Under the pieces are notes generated by a model that did not search any database, was not told the DNA's origin, and worked only from the letters and a program-made list of their open reading frames with translations. Made by a program: the position numbers and the translations under genes. This document shows positions 24,820-33,143 of a stretch of 64,000 bases of DNA, piece after piece. The stretch spans positions 8,225 to 72,224 of the forward strand of contig CAJTPV010000014.1 of NCBI GenBank assembly GCA_910578505.1. The letters run 5' to 3'. Numbering within the stretch: the stretch's first letter is position 1; the number at the start of each line of letters is the position of its first letter. The stretch comes from an uncultured Oscillospiraceae bacterium (lineage in GTDB: Bacteria; Bacillota; Clostridia; Oscillospirales; Oscillospiraceae).

Positions 24820-25314
24820 ATGAAGAAGGTAGCTGTCATCATGGGCAGCGCCAGCGACTGGGGCGTGGCCGGCAAGGCCGTGGAGACCCTGGACGCTTTC
24901 GGCGTGCCCAACGAGGTCCACGTCTATTCCGCCCACCGCACCCCCGGCGAGGCCCGGTCCTTTGCCGCCGCCGCCCGCAGCAGCGGCTTCGGCGTCATCA
25001 TCGCCGCCGCCGGTATGGCCGCCCACCTGGCCGGCGCCCTGGCCGCCGGCACCACCCTGCCCGTCATCGGCATCCCCATCAAGTCCCATACATTGGACGG
25101 CGTTGACGCGCTTTTGTCCACAGTGCAAATGCCCTCCGGTATCCCGGTGGCAACTGTAGCCGTGGATGGCGCTGTCAATGCCGCCCTGCTTTCCATCCAA
25201 ATCCTGGCGGTGGAGGACCCGGCTCTGGCGGAGAAGCTGGAGGAGAAGCGGCGCAAGGACGCGGAAAAGGTCCTGGCCGCCGACAAAGAGATCAACGCCC
25301 GGCTGGGCCGCTGA
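24820..25314 (+). CDS. purE: N5-carboxyaminoimidazole ribonucleotide mutase
   Basis: Class I PurE of 164 aa. It converts N5-CAIR to CAIR in de novo purine synthesis. The substrate motifs are VAVIMGSASDWG (residues 4-15), VHVYSAHRTPGE and IIAAAGMAAHLAG. The ATG at 24820 has AAAGGAG about ten bases upstream; an in-frame GTG three codons earlier lies too close to that site. First gene of the purine operon; PurK is not seen in the window, so CO2-dependent formation of CAIR or a distant purK must supply the step. Confidence 0.95.
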   Translation: MKKVAVIMGSASDWGVAGKAVETLDAFGVPNEVHVYSAHRTPGEARSFAAAARSSGFGVIIAAAGMAAHLAGALAAGTTLPVIGIPIKSHTLDGVDALLSTVQMPSGIPVATVAVDGAVNAALLSIQILAVEDPALAEKLEEKRRKDAEKVLAADKEINARLGR

Positions 25315-25366
25315 TTGCCTGCAAAACAGAAGGATATCAAAAATCTGTATACGGAGGACACATACC

Positions 25367-26083
25367 ATGGAAAAGACCGTTCAGCTGTATGAGGGCAAGG
25401 CCAAGAAGGTCTATGCCACCAAGGACCCCAATCTCGTGATCGTCTCCTATAAGGACGACGCCACCGCCTTTGACGGCGCGAAGAAGGGCGAGATCCGCGG
25501 CAAGGGCGCCGTGAACAACCGCATGAGCAATTTCCTGATGGGCAAACTGGCCGCCCAGGGTATCCCCACCCACTTTGTGGAGGAGCTCAGCGACCGGGAG
25601 ACCGTGGTGAAGAAGGTGGAGATCGTCCCCCTGGAGGTCATCATCCGCAACGTGTCCGCCGGCCATTTCGCCAGCCGGTACGGCGTGGAGGAGGGCATCG
25701 TGTTCGACGAGCCGGTGTTCGAGTTCTCCTATAAGAACGACGGCCTTCACGACCCCCTGCTCAACACCTCCCACGCACTGGCCTTGAAGCTGGCCACCAG
25801 GGAGGAGATCGAGACCATCCGCGCTATGGCCCTGAAGGTCAATGAGATCCTCAAGGAGTTCTTTTCCGGCTGCGGCGTGCGGCTCATCGACTTCAAGCTG
25901 GAGTTCGGCCGCCTGCCCGACGGGACCATCGTCCTGGCCGACGAGATCAGCCCCGACACCTGCCGCTTCTGGGACGCCAAGACCAATGAAAAACTGGACA
26001 AGGACCGCTTCCGCCGGGACCTGGGCGGCGTAGAGGAGGCGTACCAGGAGATGATGCGCCGGGTGTTCGGTGACCAGGCGTAA
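25367..26083 (+). CDS. purC: SAICAR synthase
   Basis: Phosphoribosylaminoimidazole-succinocarboxamide synthase of 238 aa, the normal bacterial single-domain length. It joins CAIR and aspartate using ATP. Motifs: LYEGKAKKVYAT at the N-terminus, a glycine-rich GEIRGKGAVNN stretch, the PLEVIIRNVSAGHFASRYG core and LADEISPDTCRFWD near residue 190. GGAGG lies nine bases before the ATG. It is 52 bases after purE, and its stop overlaps the start of the 47-aa peptide (TAATG). Confidence 0.96.
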   Translation: MEKTVQLYEGKAKKVYATKDPNLVIVSYKDDATAFDGAKKGEIRGKGAVNNRMSNFLMGKLAAQGIPTHFVEELSDRETVVKKVEIVPLEVIIRNVSAGHFASRYGVEEGIVFDEPVFEFSYKNDGLHDPLLNTSHALALKLATREEIETIRAMALKVNEILKEFFSGCGVRLIDFKLEFGRLPDGTIVLADEISPDTCRFWDAKTNEKLDKDRFRRDLGGVEEAYQEMMRRVFGDQA

Positions 26084-26226
26084 TGGGCGTCATCGGCGGG
26101 CCGGACGGCCCCACAGCCATTTTTGTCTCCGGCGACCCGACTTCCCTGCCGGCGGCGCTGGCAGTGCTGGCAGTGCTGGCGGCGGCGGGCATCGCGCTAT
26201 GGCTGGGGCGGCGCGACAACAAATGA
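26083..26226 (+). CDS. 47-aa membrane peptide with a GGPDGPTAIFV motif
   Basis: This short frame starts at an ATG overlapping the purC stop (TAATG) and ends 19 bases before purF. The peptide begins MGVIGGPDGPTAIFVSGD and continues into a hydrophobic alanine/leucine segment ending in a basic tail (LGRRDNK), so it has one predicted membrane helix. The opening resembles the GGADGPTAI(F/Y) motif of the beta subunits of sodium-pumping decarboxylases, where it lies in the ion-binding membrane core. The rest of that protein is absent. A distinct small family placed in purine operons is more likely than a fragment, since the frame is clean and coupled to purC. Function unknown. Confidence 0.7.
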   Translation: MGVIGGPDGPTAIFVSGDPTSLPAALAVLAVLAAAGIALWLGRRDNK

Positions 26227-26245
26227 AAAGGCAGATGAGCTGCTT

Positions 26246-27706
26246 ATGAAACATGCATCTACACGATATGCCGGGGTCTGGGACAGCGGCTGCGTCCACG
26301 AGGAGTGCGGCGTCTTCGGCATCTGGACGCCGGAGGGCTCCGGCCTCAGTCCGGCCCACGAGTCTTACGCCGCCCTATTCGCCCTGCAGCACCGGGGTCA
26401 GGAGGCCTGCGGCATCGCGGTGAACAACCGGGGCGTCATCCGCTGCCACCGGGACGTGGGGCTGGTGGGCGAGGTGTTCCATCAGGCCCTGCTGGACTCC
26501 ATGCAGGGCTCCATGGCCATCGGCCACGTCCGTTATTCCACCACCGGCGACCCCCGCCGGGAAAATGCCCAGCCCCTGGTCATCACCCATGTCAAGGGGA
26601 ACCTGGCTCTGGCCCACAACGGCAATCTGGTCAACGCCGGCCAGCTGCGCCGGAAGCTGGAGCTGGGCGGCGCAATCTTCCGCTCCTCCTCCGACACCGA
26701 GGTGCTGGTCTACACCCTGGTGCAGGAGCGCCTCAGGGCCAGCTCCATCGAGGAGGCCGTGGTCAACGCCATGGACGTGCTGGAGGGGGCCTACTCCCTG
26801 TGCATCATGTCCGCCCAAAAGCTGATTGCCGCCAGAGACCCCCGCGGCATGCGGCCCCTGTGCATGGGGCGCATGGGGGACGCGGTGGTCTTTGCCTCGG
26901 AGTCCTGCGCGCTGGACGCCCTGGGCGCGTCGTTTGTCCGGGATATCGAGCCGGGGGAGGTGGTCGTGGCAGACCGCCGGGGGGGCGTGCGCTCCCTCCG
27001 GAGCGGCATACAGGCCAGGAGCGCACTGTGCGCCTTTGAGTACATCTATTTTTCCCGCCCGGACTCCGTGATCGACGGCGCGTCGGTGGAGCTGGCCCGG
27101 CAGGAGGCCGGAAAATACCTCTCCATGGAGTACCCTGTCGGCGCGGACATGGTTATGGGCGTGCCGGACTCCGGTATCCCTGCCGCCATCGGCTATGCCC
27201 GCTGCTCCGGTATCCCCTACGGTGTAGGTCTCATCAAAAACCGCTACATCGGACGCACCTTCATCCAGCCCGGCCAGGACAGCCGGGAGCGGTCCGTCCG
27301 CTTGAAGCTGAACGCCCTGCGGGAGGCAGTGAAGGGCAGGCGCGTCATCCTGGTGGATGATTCCATCGTCCGCGGCACGACCTGCGCCCGCCTGATCCAG
27401 ATGGTGCGGAACGCGGGGGCGGCGGAGGTCCATCTCCGCATCTCCGCCCCGCCCTTCCGATTCCCCTGCTTTTTCGGCGTGGACATCCCGGACCAGGAAT
27501 CGCTGCTGGCCCATGGCCGCACAGTGGAAGAAATGCGGGCGTGTACAGGGGCGGATTCTCTGGGGTTTCTGTCTGTTGACGCCCTGCACAAAATCGCCAG
27601 GGACTGCAGGCTGACGCTCTGCGACGCCTGCTTTACCGGTCAATATCCCATGGAGGTCCCCAGCCAGGCAGAGAAAAATATTTTTGAAAGTGAGATCGAC
27701 TCATAA
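26246..27706 (+). CDS. purF: amidophosphoribosyltransferase
   Basis: First committed enzyme of purine synthesis, 486 aa from the ATG at 26246. After a 20-residue leader, C21 of ECGVFGIW is the expected N-terminal nucleophile of the Ntn glutaminase domain, so the leader is probably removed as in the Bacillus enzyme. The PRPP loop is VILVDDSIVRGTT near residue 371. Cysteines in FPCFF, CRLTLCDAC fit the iron-sulphur cluster seen in Bacillus-type enzymes. The ribosome site is weak, and the gene may depend on coupling to the 47-aa peptide. A second, altered copy follows. Confidence 0.93.
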   Translation: MKHASTRYAGVWDSGCVHEECGVFGIWTPEGSGLSPAHESYAALFALQHRGQEACGIAVNNRGVIRCHRDVGLVGEVFHQALLDSMQGSMAIGHVRYSTTGDPRRENAQPLVITHVKGNLALAHNGNLVNAGQLRRKLELGGAIFRSSSDTEVLVYTLVQERLRASSIEEAVVNAMDVLEGAYSLCIMSAQKLIAARDPRGMRPLCMGRMGDAVVFASESCALDALGASFVRDIEPGEVVVADRRGGVRSLRSGIQARSALCAFEYIYFSRPDSVIDGASVELARQEAGKYLSMEYPVGADMVMGVPDSGIPAAIGYARCSGIPYGVGLIKNRYIGRTFIQPGQDSRERSVRLKLNALREAVKGRRVILVDDSIVRGTTCARLIQMVRNAGAAEVHLRISAPPFRFPCFFGVDIPDQESLLAHGRTVEEMRACTGADSLGFLSVDALHKIARDCRLTLCDACFTGQYPMEVPSQAEKNIFESEIDS

Positions 27707-27726
27707 GCCGGCGCGGCCGGCGTAAC

Positions 27727-27757
27727 AGTATTTCCGAATTTGAAATCCGGAAATACT
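27727..27757 (+). other. hairpin between purF and its paralogue
   Basis: AGTATTTCCG (27727-27736) pairs with CGGAAATACT (27748-27757). No T run follows directly. With the hairpin at 27821-27851 and a GC-rich stem between them, it makes a structured 160-base intergenic RNA that could stabilise or attenuate the message. Confidence 0.5.
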
Positions 27758-27820
27758 CCATTTGATTTAAGCCGATTTGCTCGCCGCCCCTTGCGGCGGC
27801 AGCCGAAAAGCATGGCACAT

Positions 27821-27851
27821 ATTACTTCCGGCCCTTTCGTCCGGAAGTAAT
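27821..27851 (+). other. hairpin before the purF paralogue
   Basis: A perfect 11-bp stem ATTACTTCCGG / CCGGAAGTAAT with a nine-base loop, ending seven bases before the AAGGAGG ribosome site of the next gene. Folding could affect initiation there. Confidence 0.5.
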
Positions 27852-27870
27852 CAATAAGGAGGAGCACATT

Positions 27871-29292
27871 TTGGGCGGTTTTTTTGGGGCAGTCTCCAAG
27901 CGGGATTGCGTTCTTGACATCTTTTTCGGCGTGGACTACCACTCCCACCTGGGCACCCGCCGGGGCGGCATGATCATTTACGATCAGAAGAGCGGCTTCC
28001 AGCGCCAGATCCACAATATCGAAAACACGCCTTTCCGTACCAAATTTGAGAAGGACATCTCGAAATTCCACGGCGGCAGCGGCATCGGCTGCATCAGCGA
28101 CACGGACCCCCAGCCCCTGCTGGTGCGCTCCCATCTGGGCCTGTTCGCCATCACCACCGTGGGCATCATCAACAACACAGACGAGATCGTGGAGAGATTT
28201 TTCTCCGACAAGGGGCACCAGTTCATGGCCATGAGCTCCGGCCAGGTCAACGCCACCGAGCTGACCGCCGCCCTCATCAACCAGCGGGACACCCTGGTGG
28301 AGGGCATCCGCCACGCCCAGGAGATCATCGACGGCTCCGCCACCATCCTGGTTTTGACGCCGGAGGGCATCATCGCCGCCAGGGACAAGCTGGGCCGGCT
28401 GCCGGTGCTCATCGGGCAGAGCGAGGACGGGTGCTGCGTGTCCTTCGAGTCCTTCGCCTACCACAAGCTGGGGTACCACGACGCCTATGAGCTGGGCCCC
28501 CAGGAGATTGTGGAGGTGACGGCGGAGGGCTGGAAAACCCTGTCCCCCGCCGGGGAGAAAATGCGCATCTGCGCCTTCCTCTGGACCTACTACGGCTACC
28601 CCAACTCCAACTACGAGGGGGTCAACGTGGAGGTCATGCGCTACCGCAACGGGGAGATCATGGCCCGGGACGAGATCGCCCGGGGCCAGCTGCCCAAGGT
28701 GGACTATGTGGCGGGGGTGCCGGACTCCGGTCTGCCCCACGCCATCGGCTACGCCAACCGCAGCGGCAAGGCCTTTGCCCGCCCCTTTGTCAAGTATACC
28801 CCGACCTGGCCCAGATCTTTCATGCCCGCCAACCAGGACGTGCGCAACCAGGTGGCGAAGATGAAGCAGATCCCCGTGCCGGAGCTGATTGAGGGGAAAA
28901 AGCTGCTGTTTGTGGACGACTCCATCGTCCGGGGCACCCAGCTGCGGGAGACCATCGAGTTCCTGTACGGCTGCGGCGCGGAGGAGGTCCATATGCGCTC
29001 CGCCTGCCCGCCCATCATGTACGGGTGCAAGTACCTGAACTTCTCCCGGAGCAACTCCGACATGGAGCTGCTGGCCCGCTCCACCATCCAGAAGCTGGAG
29101 GGGGACGGCGGGCAGGAGCATCTGGACGAGTACGCCGACGGCTCCACGGAGCGGGGCCAGTGCCTGCTGAAGACCATCTGTGAGAGCATGGGCTTCAGCT
29201 CCCTGGGGTACCAGTCCCTGGACGGGCTGCTGGAGGCCATCGGCATCGACAAGGAAAAAATCTGTACTTACTGCTGGACAGGGAGGGAATGA
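27871..29292 (+). CDS. PurF paralogue lacking the catalytic cysteine
   Basis: 473 aa, from a TTG start eight bases after AAGGAGG. The frame is PurF-like over its whole length: an Ntn domain start GGFFGAVSKRDC, the HLGTRRGG region, and the PRPP-binding loop LLFVDDSIVRGTQ near residue 350, then CTYCWTG at the end. The Ntn nucleophile is missing: CGVFG of true PurF is GGFFG here, so it should not be able to hydrolyse glutamine. It could use free ammonia, work with the true PurF, or be regulatory. Its place right after purF in the operon argues for a role in the same step. Confidence 0.85.
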   Translation: MGGFFGAVSKRDCVLDIFFGVDYHSHLGTRRGGMIIYDQKSGFQRQIHNIENTPFRTKFEKDISKFHGGSGIGCISDTDPQPLLVRSHLGLFAITTVGIINNTDEIVERFFSDKGHQFMAMSSGQVNATELTAALINQRDTLVEGIRHAQEIIDGSATILVLTPEGIIAARDKLGRLPVLIGQSEDGCCVSFESFAYHKLGYHDAYELGPQEIVEVTAEGWKTLSPAGEKMRICAFLWTYYGYPNSNYEGVNVEVMRYRNGEIMARDEIARGQLPKVDYVAGVPDSGLPHAIGYANRSGKAFARPFVKYTPTWPRSFMPANQDVRNQVAKMKQIPVPELIEGKKLLFVDDSIVRGTQLRETIEFLYGCGAEEVHMRSACPPIMYGCKYLNFSRSNSDMELLARSTIQKLEGDGGQEHLDEYADGSTERGQCLLKTICESMGFSSLGYQSLDGLLEAIGIDKEKICTYCWTGRE

Positions 29293-29296
29293 TCCT

Positions 29297-30337
29297 ATGA
29301 ACGAGAGCTATTCCGCCTCCTACGCCGCAGCCGGTGTGGACATCACCGCCGGCTACAGGGCGGTGGAGCTGATGAAGGCCCATGTGGCCCGGACCATGAC
29401 CGCCGGAATGGCGGAAAATATCGGCGGCTTCGGCGGCCTGTTCCAGCTGGACACGGCGGGCATGGCCCACCCCTGCCTGGTCTCCGGCACCGACGGCGTG
29501 GGGACCAAGCTCCGTATCGCCCAGCTGCTGGACAGGCATGACACCATCGGCATCGACTGCGTGGCCATGTGCGTCAACGACGTGATCTGCTGCGGGGCAA
29601 AGCCGCTGTTTTTCCTGGATTATATCGCCTGCGGCAGGAATACCCCTGAAAAGATCGCCGCCATTGTGGGCGGCGTGGCGGAGGGCTGCGTGCAGTCCGG
29701 CGCGGCCCTGGTGGGCGGCGAGACCGCCGAGCACCCCGGCATGATGGCGGAGGACGACTACGATTTGGCCGGCTTCACCGTGGGCGTGGTGGACCGGGAC
29801 AAGGTCGTCGACACCAGCCGCACCGCCCCCGGCGACGCGGTCATCGCCCTGCCCTCCAGCGGCGTACACTCCAACGGCTTTTCCCTGGTCCGCAAGGTCT
29901 TCGACGTGGAGCACGCGGACCTGCGCACCCCCCTGGAATCCCTGGGAGGCCGCAGCCTGGGGGACGCCCTGCTGGAGCCCACGGTCATCTATGTCAAACC
30001 CGTTCTGGCCCTGCTGGAGGGCGCGGAGGTCCACGGCATCTCCCACATCACCGGCGGCGGCTTCTATGAGAACATCCCCCGCAGCATCCCGGAGGGCCTG
30101 TGCGCCCGGATCGAGAAAGCCGTCCTGCGCACGCCGCCTATCTTTGATTTGATTGCCGGGACCGGGAACATCCCGGAGCGGGATATGTACAACACCTTCA
30201 ACATGGGCGTGGGCATGAGCGTCACGGTGGCGAAAACGGACGCGGACAGGGCCCTGAATATTCTGCACGCCCAGGGCGTGGACGCCTACGTCATGGGTGA
30301 GATCGTCCGGAGCGGGGAGAAGGTGGCGCTGTGCTGA
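29297..30337 (+). CDS. purM: AIR synthetase
   Basis: Phosphoribosylformylglycinamidine cyclo-ligase, 346 aa. It closes the imidazole ring of FGAM with ATP. Family motifs: YAAAGVDITAGYRAVELMK at the N-terminus, SGTDGVGTKL near residue 60, CVNDVICCGAKPLFFLDY, VGGETAEHPGM, SSGVHSNGFSL and ITGGGFYENIPR. The ATG at 29297 has GGGAGG ten bases upstream. Its end overlaps purN by seven bases. Confidence 0.97.
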   Translation: MNESYSASYAAAGVDITAGYRAVELMKAHVARTMTAGMAENIGGFGGLFQLDTAGMAHPCLVSGTDGVGTKLRIAQLLDRHDTIGIDCVAMCVNDVICCGAKPLFFLDYIACGRNTPEKIAAIVGGVAEGCVQSGAALVGGETAEHPGMMAEDDYDLAGFTVGVVDRDKVVDTSRTAPGDAVIALPSSGVHSNGFSLVRKVFDVEHADLRTPLESLGGRSLGDALLEPTVIYVKPVLALLEGAEVHGISHITGGGFYENIPRSIPEGLCARIEKAVLRTPPIFDLIAGTGNIPERDMYNTFNMGVGMSVTVAKTDADRALNILHAQGVDAYVMGEIVRSGEKVALC

Positions 30338-30939
30338 AAGCGTCCATCGCCGTGCTGGTCTCCGGCGGCGGCACCAATCTGCAGGCCCTGCTGGACGCCC
30401 AGGCCTGCGGGGTGCTGAAAAGCGGCGTCATCCGCCTGGTCATCGCCGACAAGCCGGGCATCGGGGCCATTGCACGGGCCCAGGCGGCGGGGGTGACCTG
30501 CGCTGTGATCCCCCGCCGGGAGGAGGGCTTTGAGGCGCGGGTGCTGGAGGCCCTGGAGCAGCACCACATCGACATGGCGGTCCTGGCGGGCTTTCTGGGC
30601 ATCCTGTCCGGGGAGGCCATCCGGCAGTTTGGAAAGCCCATCCTCAATGTCCACCCCTCCCTGATCCCCGCCTTCTGCGGCAAGGGATTTTATGGGCTGC
30701 GGGTCCACCAGACCGCCCTGGACTACGGCGTGAAGGTGACGGGCGCAACCGTGCATCTTGTCAACGAGATCCCTGACGGCGGGAAAATCCTGCTCCAGAG
30801 GGCCGTGGAAGTCCAGCCCGGCGACACGGCGGAGATTTTGCAGCGCCGCGTGATGGAGCAGGCGGAGTGGAAATTGCTGCCCCAGGCGGCGGAGACCATC
30901 GCCGCGGAAATTGTGCGGAAAAAGGAGAATATGCCATGA
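30331..30939 (+). CDS. purN: phosphoribosylglycinamide formyltransferase
   Basis: Folate-dependent GAR transformylase, 202 aa, from a GTG start inside the end of purM. It opens IAVLVSGGGTNLQALLD and has the catalytic set N (ILNVHPSLIPAF, the HPSLLP motif with the histidine) and the later D (the VHLVNEIPDGGKIL stretch). The usual folate-binding region lies near residues 85-140. Stop overlaps the purO ATG as ATGA. Confidence 0.95.
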   Translation: MLKASIAVLVSGGGTNLQALLDAQACGVLKSGVIRLVIADKPGIGAIARAQAAGVTCAVIPRREEGFEARVLEALEQHHIDMAVLAGFLGILSGEAIRQFGKPILNVHPSLIPAFCGKGFYGLRVHQTALDYGVKVTGATVHLVNEIPDGGKILLQRAVEVQPGDTAEILQRRVMEQAEWKLLPQAAETIAAEIVRKKENMP

Positions 30940-31676
30940 CACAGGATTTGAGCGCGCTGCTGCGCGCAAACGCTTACCCCGGACGGGGCATTATGCTGGG
31001 GAACCTGTACCGGCCCGGCGCCAATGCCGCCGTCATCGCCTACTTCATCATGGGCCGCAGCGAGAACAGCCGCAACCGGGTCTTTGAGGAGACGCCGGAC
31101 GGCATCCGCACCAAAGCCTTTGACGAGAGCAAAATGACGGACCCCTCCCTGATCATCTACCATCCGGTGCGGGTGGTCAGGCAGGGCGTCATCGTCACCA
31201 ACGGCGACCAGACCGACACCATCCGGGACTACCTGAAGAAGGGGGAGTGCTACGTCTGCGCCCTGCGGACCCGTGAGTACGAGCCGGACCGGCCCAACTT
31301 CACCCCCCGGATCTCCGGCGTCCTGAAGCGGAACGGGGACTACTGCCTGTCCATCCTGAAGCACCAGGAGGAGGAGGGCTGCTGCCGGCAGTTCTTTGAG
31401 TACTCCGCACGGGCCGGCGCGGGCCACTTTATCAGCACCTATCAGGGCGACGGCGAACCGCTGCCCTCCTTTGCCGGGGAGCCGGTGAAGGTGGACGTGG
31501 CCGCCCCCAACGCCCCCGCTCTGGCGGAGGAGCTGTGGAGCGCCATGAACGAGGAGAATAAGGTGTCCCTTTTTGTGCAGTATATCGACCTGAGAAGTGG
31601 TCTTACCGACACGGTGATCGTCAACAAGCACACCGGAACCACGCACACCAAGGGTACGGCCTCCATCTGGCACTGA
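30936..31676 (+). CDS. purO: IMP cyclohydrolase (PurO type)
   Basis: 246 aa, family of single-domain IMP cyclohydrolases first known from archaea, which close FAICAR to IMP. Features: YPGRGIMLGNLYRPG near residue 14, FIMGRSENSRNRVF near residue 36, and a later PRISGVLKRNG stretch. AAAGGAG lies eight bases upstream of the ATG. With the separate AICAR transformylase two genes on, it replaces the bifunctional PurH, so the last two steps are carried by two proteins in this organism. Confidence 0.88.
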   Translation: MTQDLSALLRANAYPGRGIMLGNLYRPGANAAVIAYFIMGRSENSRNRVFEETPDGIRTKAFDESKMTDPSLIIYHPVRVVRQGVIVTNGDQTDTIRDYLKKGECYVCALRTREYEPDRPNFTPRISGVLKRNGDYCLSILKHQEEEGCCRQFFEYSARAGAGHFISTYQGDGEPLPSFAGEPVKVDVAAPNAPALAEELWSAMNEENKVSLFVQYIDLRSGLTDTVIVNKHTGTTHTKGTASIWH

Positions 31677-31689
31677 AAGGAGCGCAATC

Positions 31690-33126
31690 ATGGAACGAAA
31701 CCGGGACGGCTACATCTCCCCCCTCTCCACCCGCTACGCCAGCCGGGAGATGCAGTATCTGTTCTCTGACAACAACAAATTCCGTACCTGGCGGAAGCTG
31801 TGGATCGCCCTGGCCAAGGCGGAAAAGCAGCTGGGGCTGGACATCACGGACGCGCAGATTGCCCAGCTGGAATCCCATGCGGATGACGTCAACTACGACG
31901 TGGCCGAGGCCAGGGAAAAGCAGGTCCGCCACGACGTCATGAGCCACGTCTACGCCTACGGCCAGCAGTGCCCGGACGCCGAGGCCATCATCCACCTGGG
32001 GGCCACCTCCTGCTATGTGGGGGACAACACGGACGTCATCATCCTCCGGGACGCGGCCCGGCTGGTGCTGCGCAAGTGCGCCCAGGTGCTGCGCAATCTG
32101 GCCGCCTTTGCGGACCAGTATAAGCTCCTGCCCTGTCTGGCCTACACCCACCTGCAGCCCGCCCAGCTGACCACCGTGGGCAAGCGGGCCACGCTGTGGA
32201 TGAACGAGCTGGTGATGGATGTGGAGAACCTGGAGTACCAGGTCTCCGCCCTGGGCCTGCGGGGCGTGAAGGGCACCACCGGCACCCAGGCCAGCTTTAT
32301 GGAGCTCTTTGACGGCGACGAGGAAAAGGTCAAAAGCCTGGAGAGGCTGGTGGCGGAGCAGGTGGGCTTTGACAAGTGGGTGCCCGTGTCCGGCCAGACC
32401 TACTCCCGGAAGGTGGACGCCTATTTCCTGGGGGCCCTGTCCGGCATCGCCCAGTCCGCCTGCAAGTTCGCCACGGACCTGCGGCTGCTGCAGTCCTTTG
32501 AGGAGATGGAGGAGCCCTTTGAGAAGAGCCAGATCGGCTCCTCCGCCATGCCCTACAAGCGCAACCCCATGCGCTCCGAGCGCATCTGCGCCCTGAGCCG
32601 CTATGTCATCCAGGACGCCGTCAACCCGGCCATGACGGCGGCCACCCAGTGGTTCGAGCGGACGCTGGACGACAGCGCCAACCGCCGCATCGCGGTGGCG
32701 GAGGCGTTTCTGGCCGTGGACGCGATTTTGGAGATCTATATCAACGTCACCGCAGGGCTGGTGGTCTATGACCGGGTGGTCCGCCGCCGGGTGATGGAAA
32801 AGCTGCCCTTTATGGCCACGGAGGACATCATGATGGAGGCGGTGAAGCGGGGCGGCAACCGGCAGGAGCTCCATGAGGCCCTGCGGGAGCACTCCCACGC
32901 CGCCGCCCGGCAGGTGAAGGTGGAGGGCGGGGCCAACGACCTCATCGACCGCATTGCCGCCGACCCCCTCTTCCCCCTGTCCAGGCAGGAGATCGAGGCC
33001 CAGATGGACCCCGGGCGGTATGTGGGCCGGGCCCCCGGACAGGTGACGGAGTATTTGCGCGATGTCATCGCCCCCATCCTGGCCCGGTATCCCGATGAAA
33101 ATATCCGCGCGGAGCTGAACGTGTAA
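31690..33126 (+). CDS. purB: adenylosuccinate lyase
   Basis: 478 aa fumarase/aspartase-superfamily lyase that cleaves SAICAR and adenylosuccinate. The signature loop SSAMPYKRNP is near residue 286, with HLGATSCYVGDN and THLQPAQLTTVGKR earlier in the chain. The ATG follows AAAGGAGCGCAATC. It lies 13 bases after purO in the operon. The long form, with LGLRGVKGTTGTQASF, is the type common in clostridia. Confidence 0.96.
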   Translation: MERNRDGYISPLSTRYASREMQYLFSDNNKFRTWRKLWIALAKAEKQLGLDITDAQIAQLESHADDVNYDVAEAREKQVRHDVMSHVYAYGQQCPDAEAIIHLGATSCYVGDNTDVIILRDAARLVLRKCAQVLRNLAAFADQYKLLPCLAYTHLQPAQLTTVGKRATLWMNELVMDVENLEYQVSALGLRGVKGTTGTQASFMELFDGDEEKVKSLERLVAEQVGFDKWVPVSGQTYSRKVDAYFLGALSGIAQSACKFATDLRLLQSFEEMEEPFEKSQIGSSAMPYKRNPMRSERICALSRYVIQDAVNPAMTAATQWFERTLDDSANRRIAVAEAFLAVDAILEIYINVTAGLVVYDRVVRRRVMEKLPFMATEDIMMEAVKRGGNRQELHEALREHSHAAARQVKVEGGANDLIDRIAADPLFPLSRQEIEAQMDPGRYVGRAPGQVTEYLRDVIAPILARYPDENIRAELNV

Positions 33127-33143
33127 GAAAGGAGCACCTTCCC

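Noticed and set aside
26083..26226. The 47-aa peptide as a fragment of a sodium-pumping decarboxylase
   Set aside because: Only the opening motif matches; the frame is complete with its own start and stop and is coupled to purC, which a random fragment would not be.
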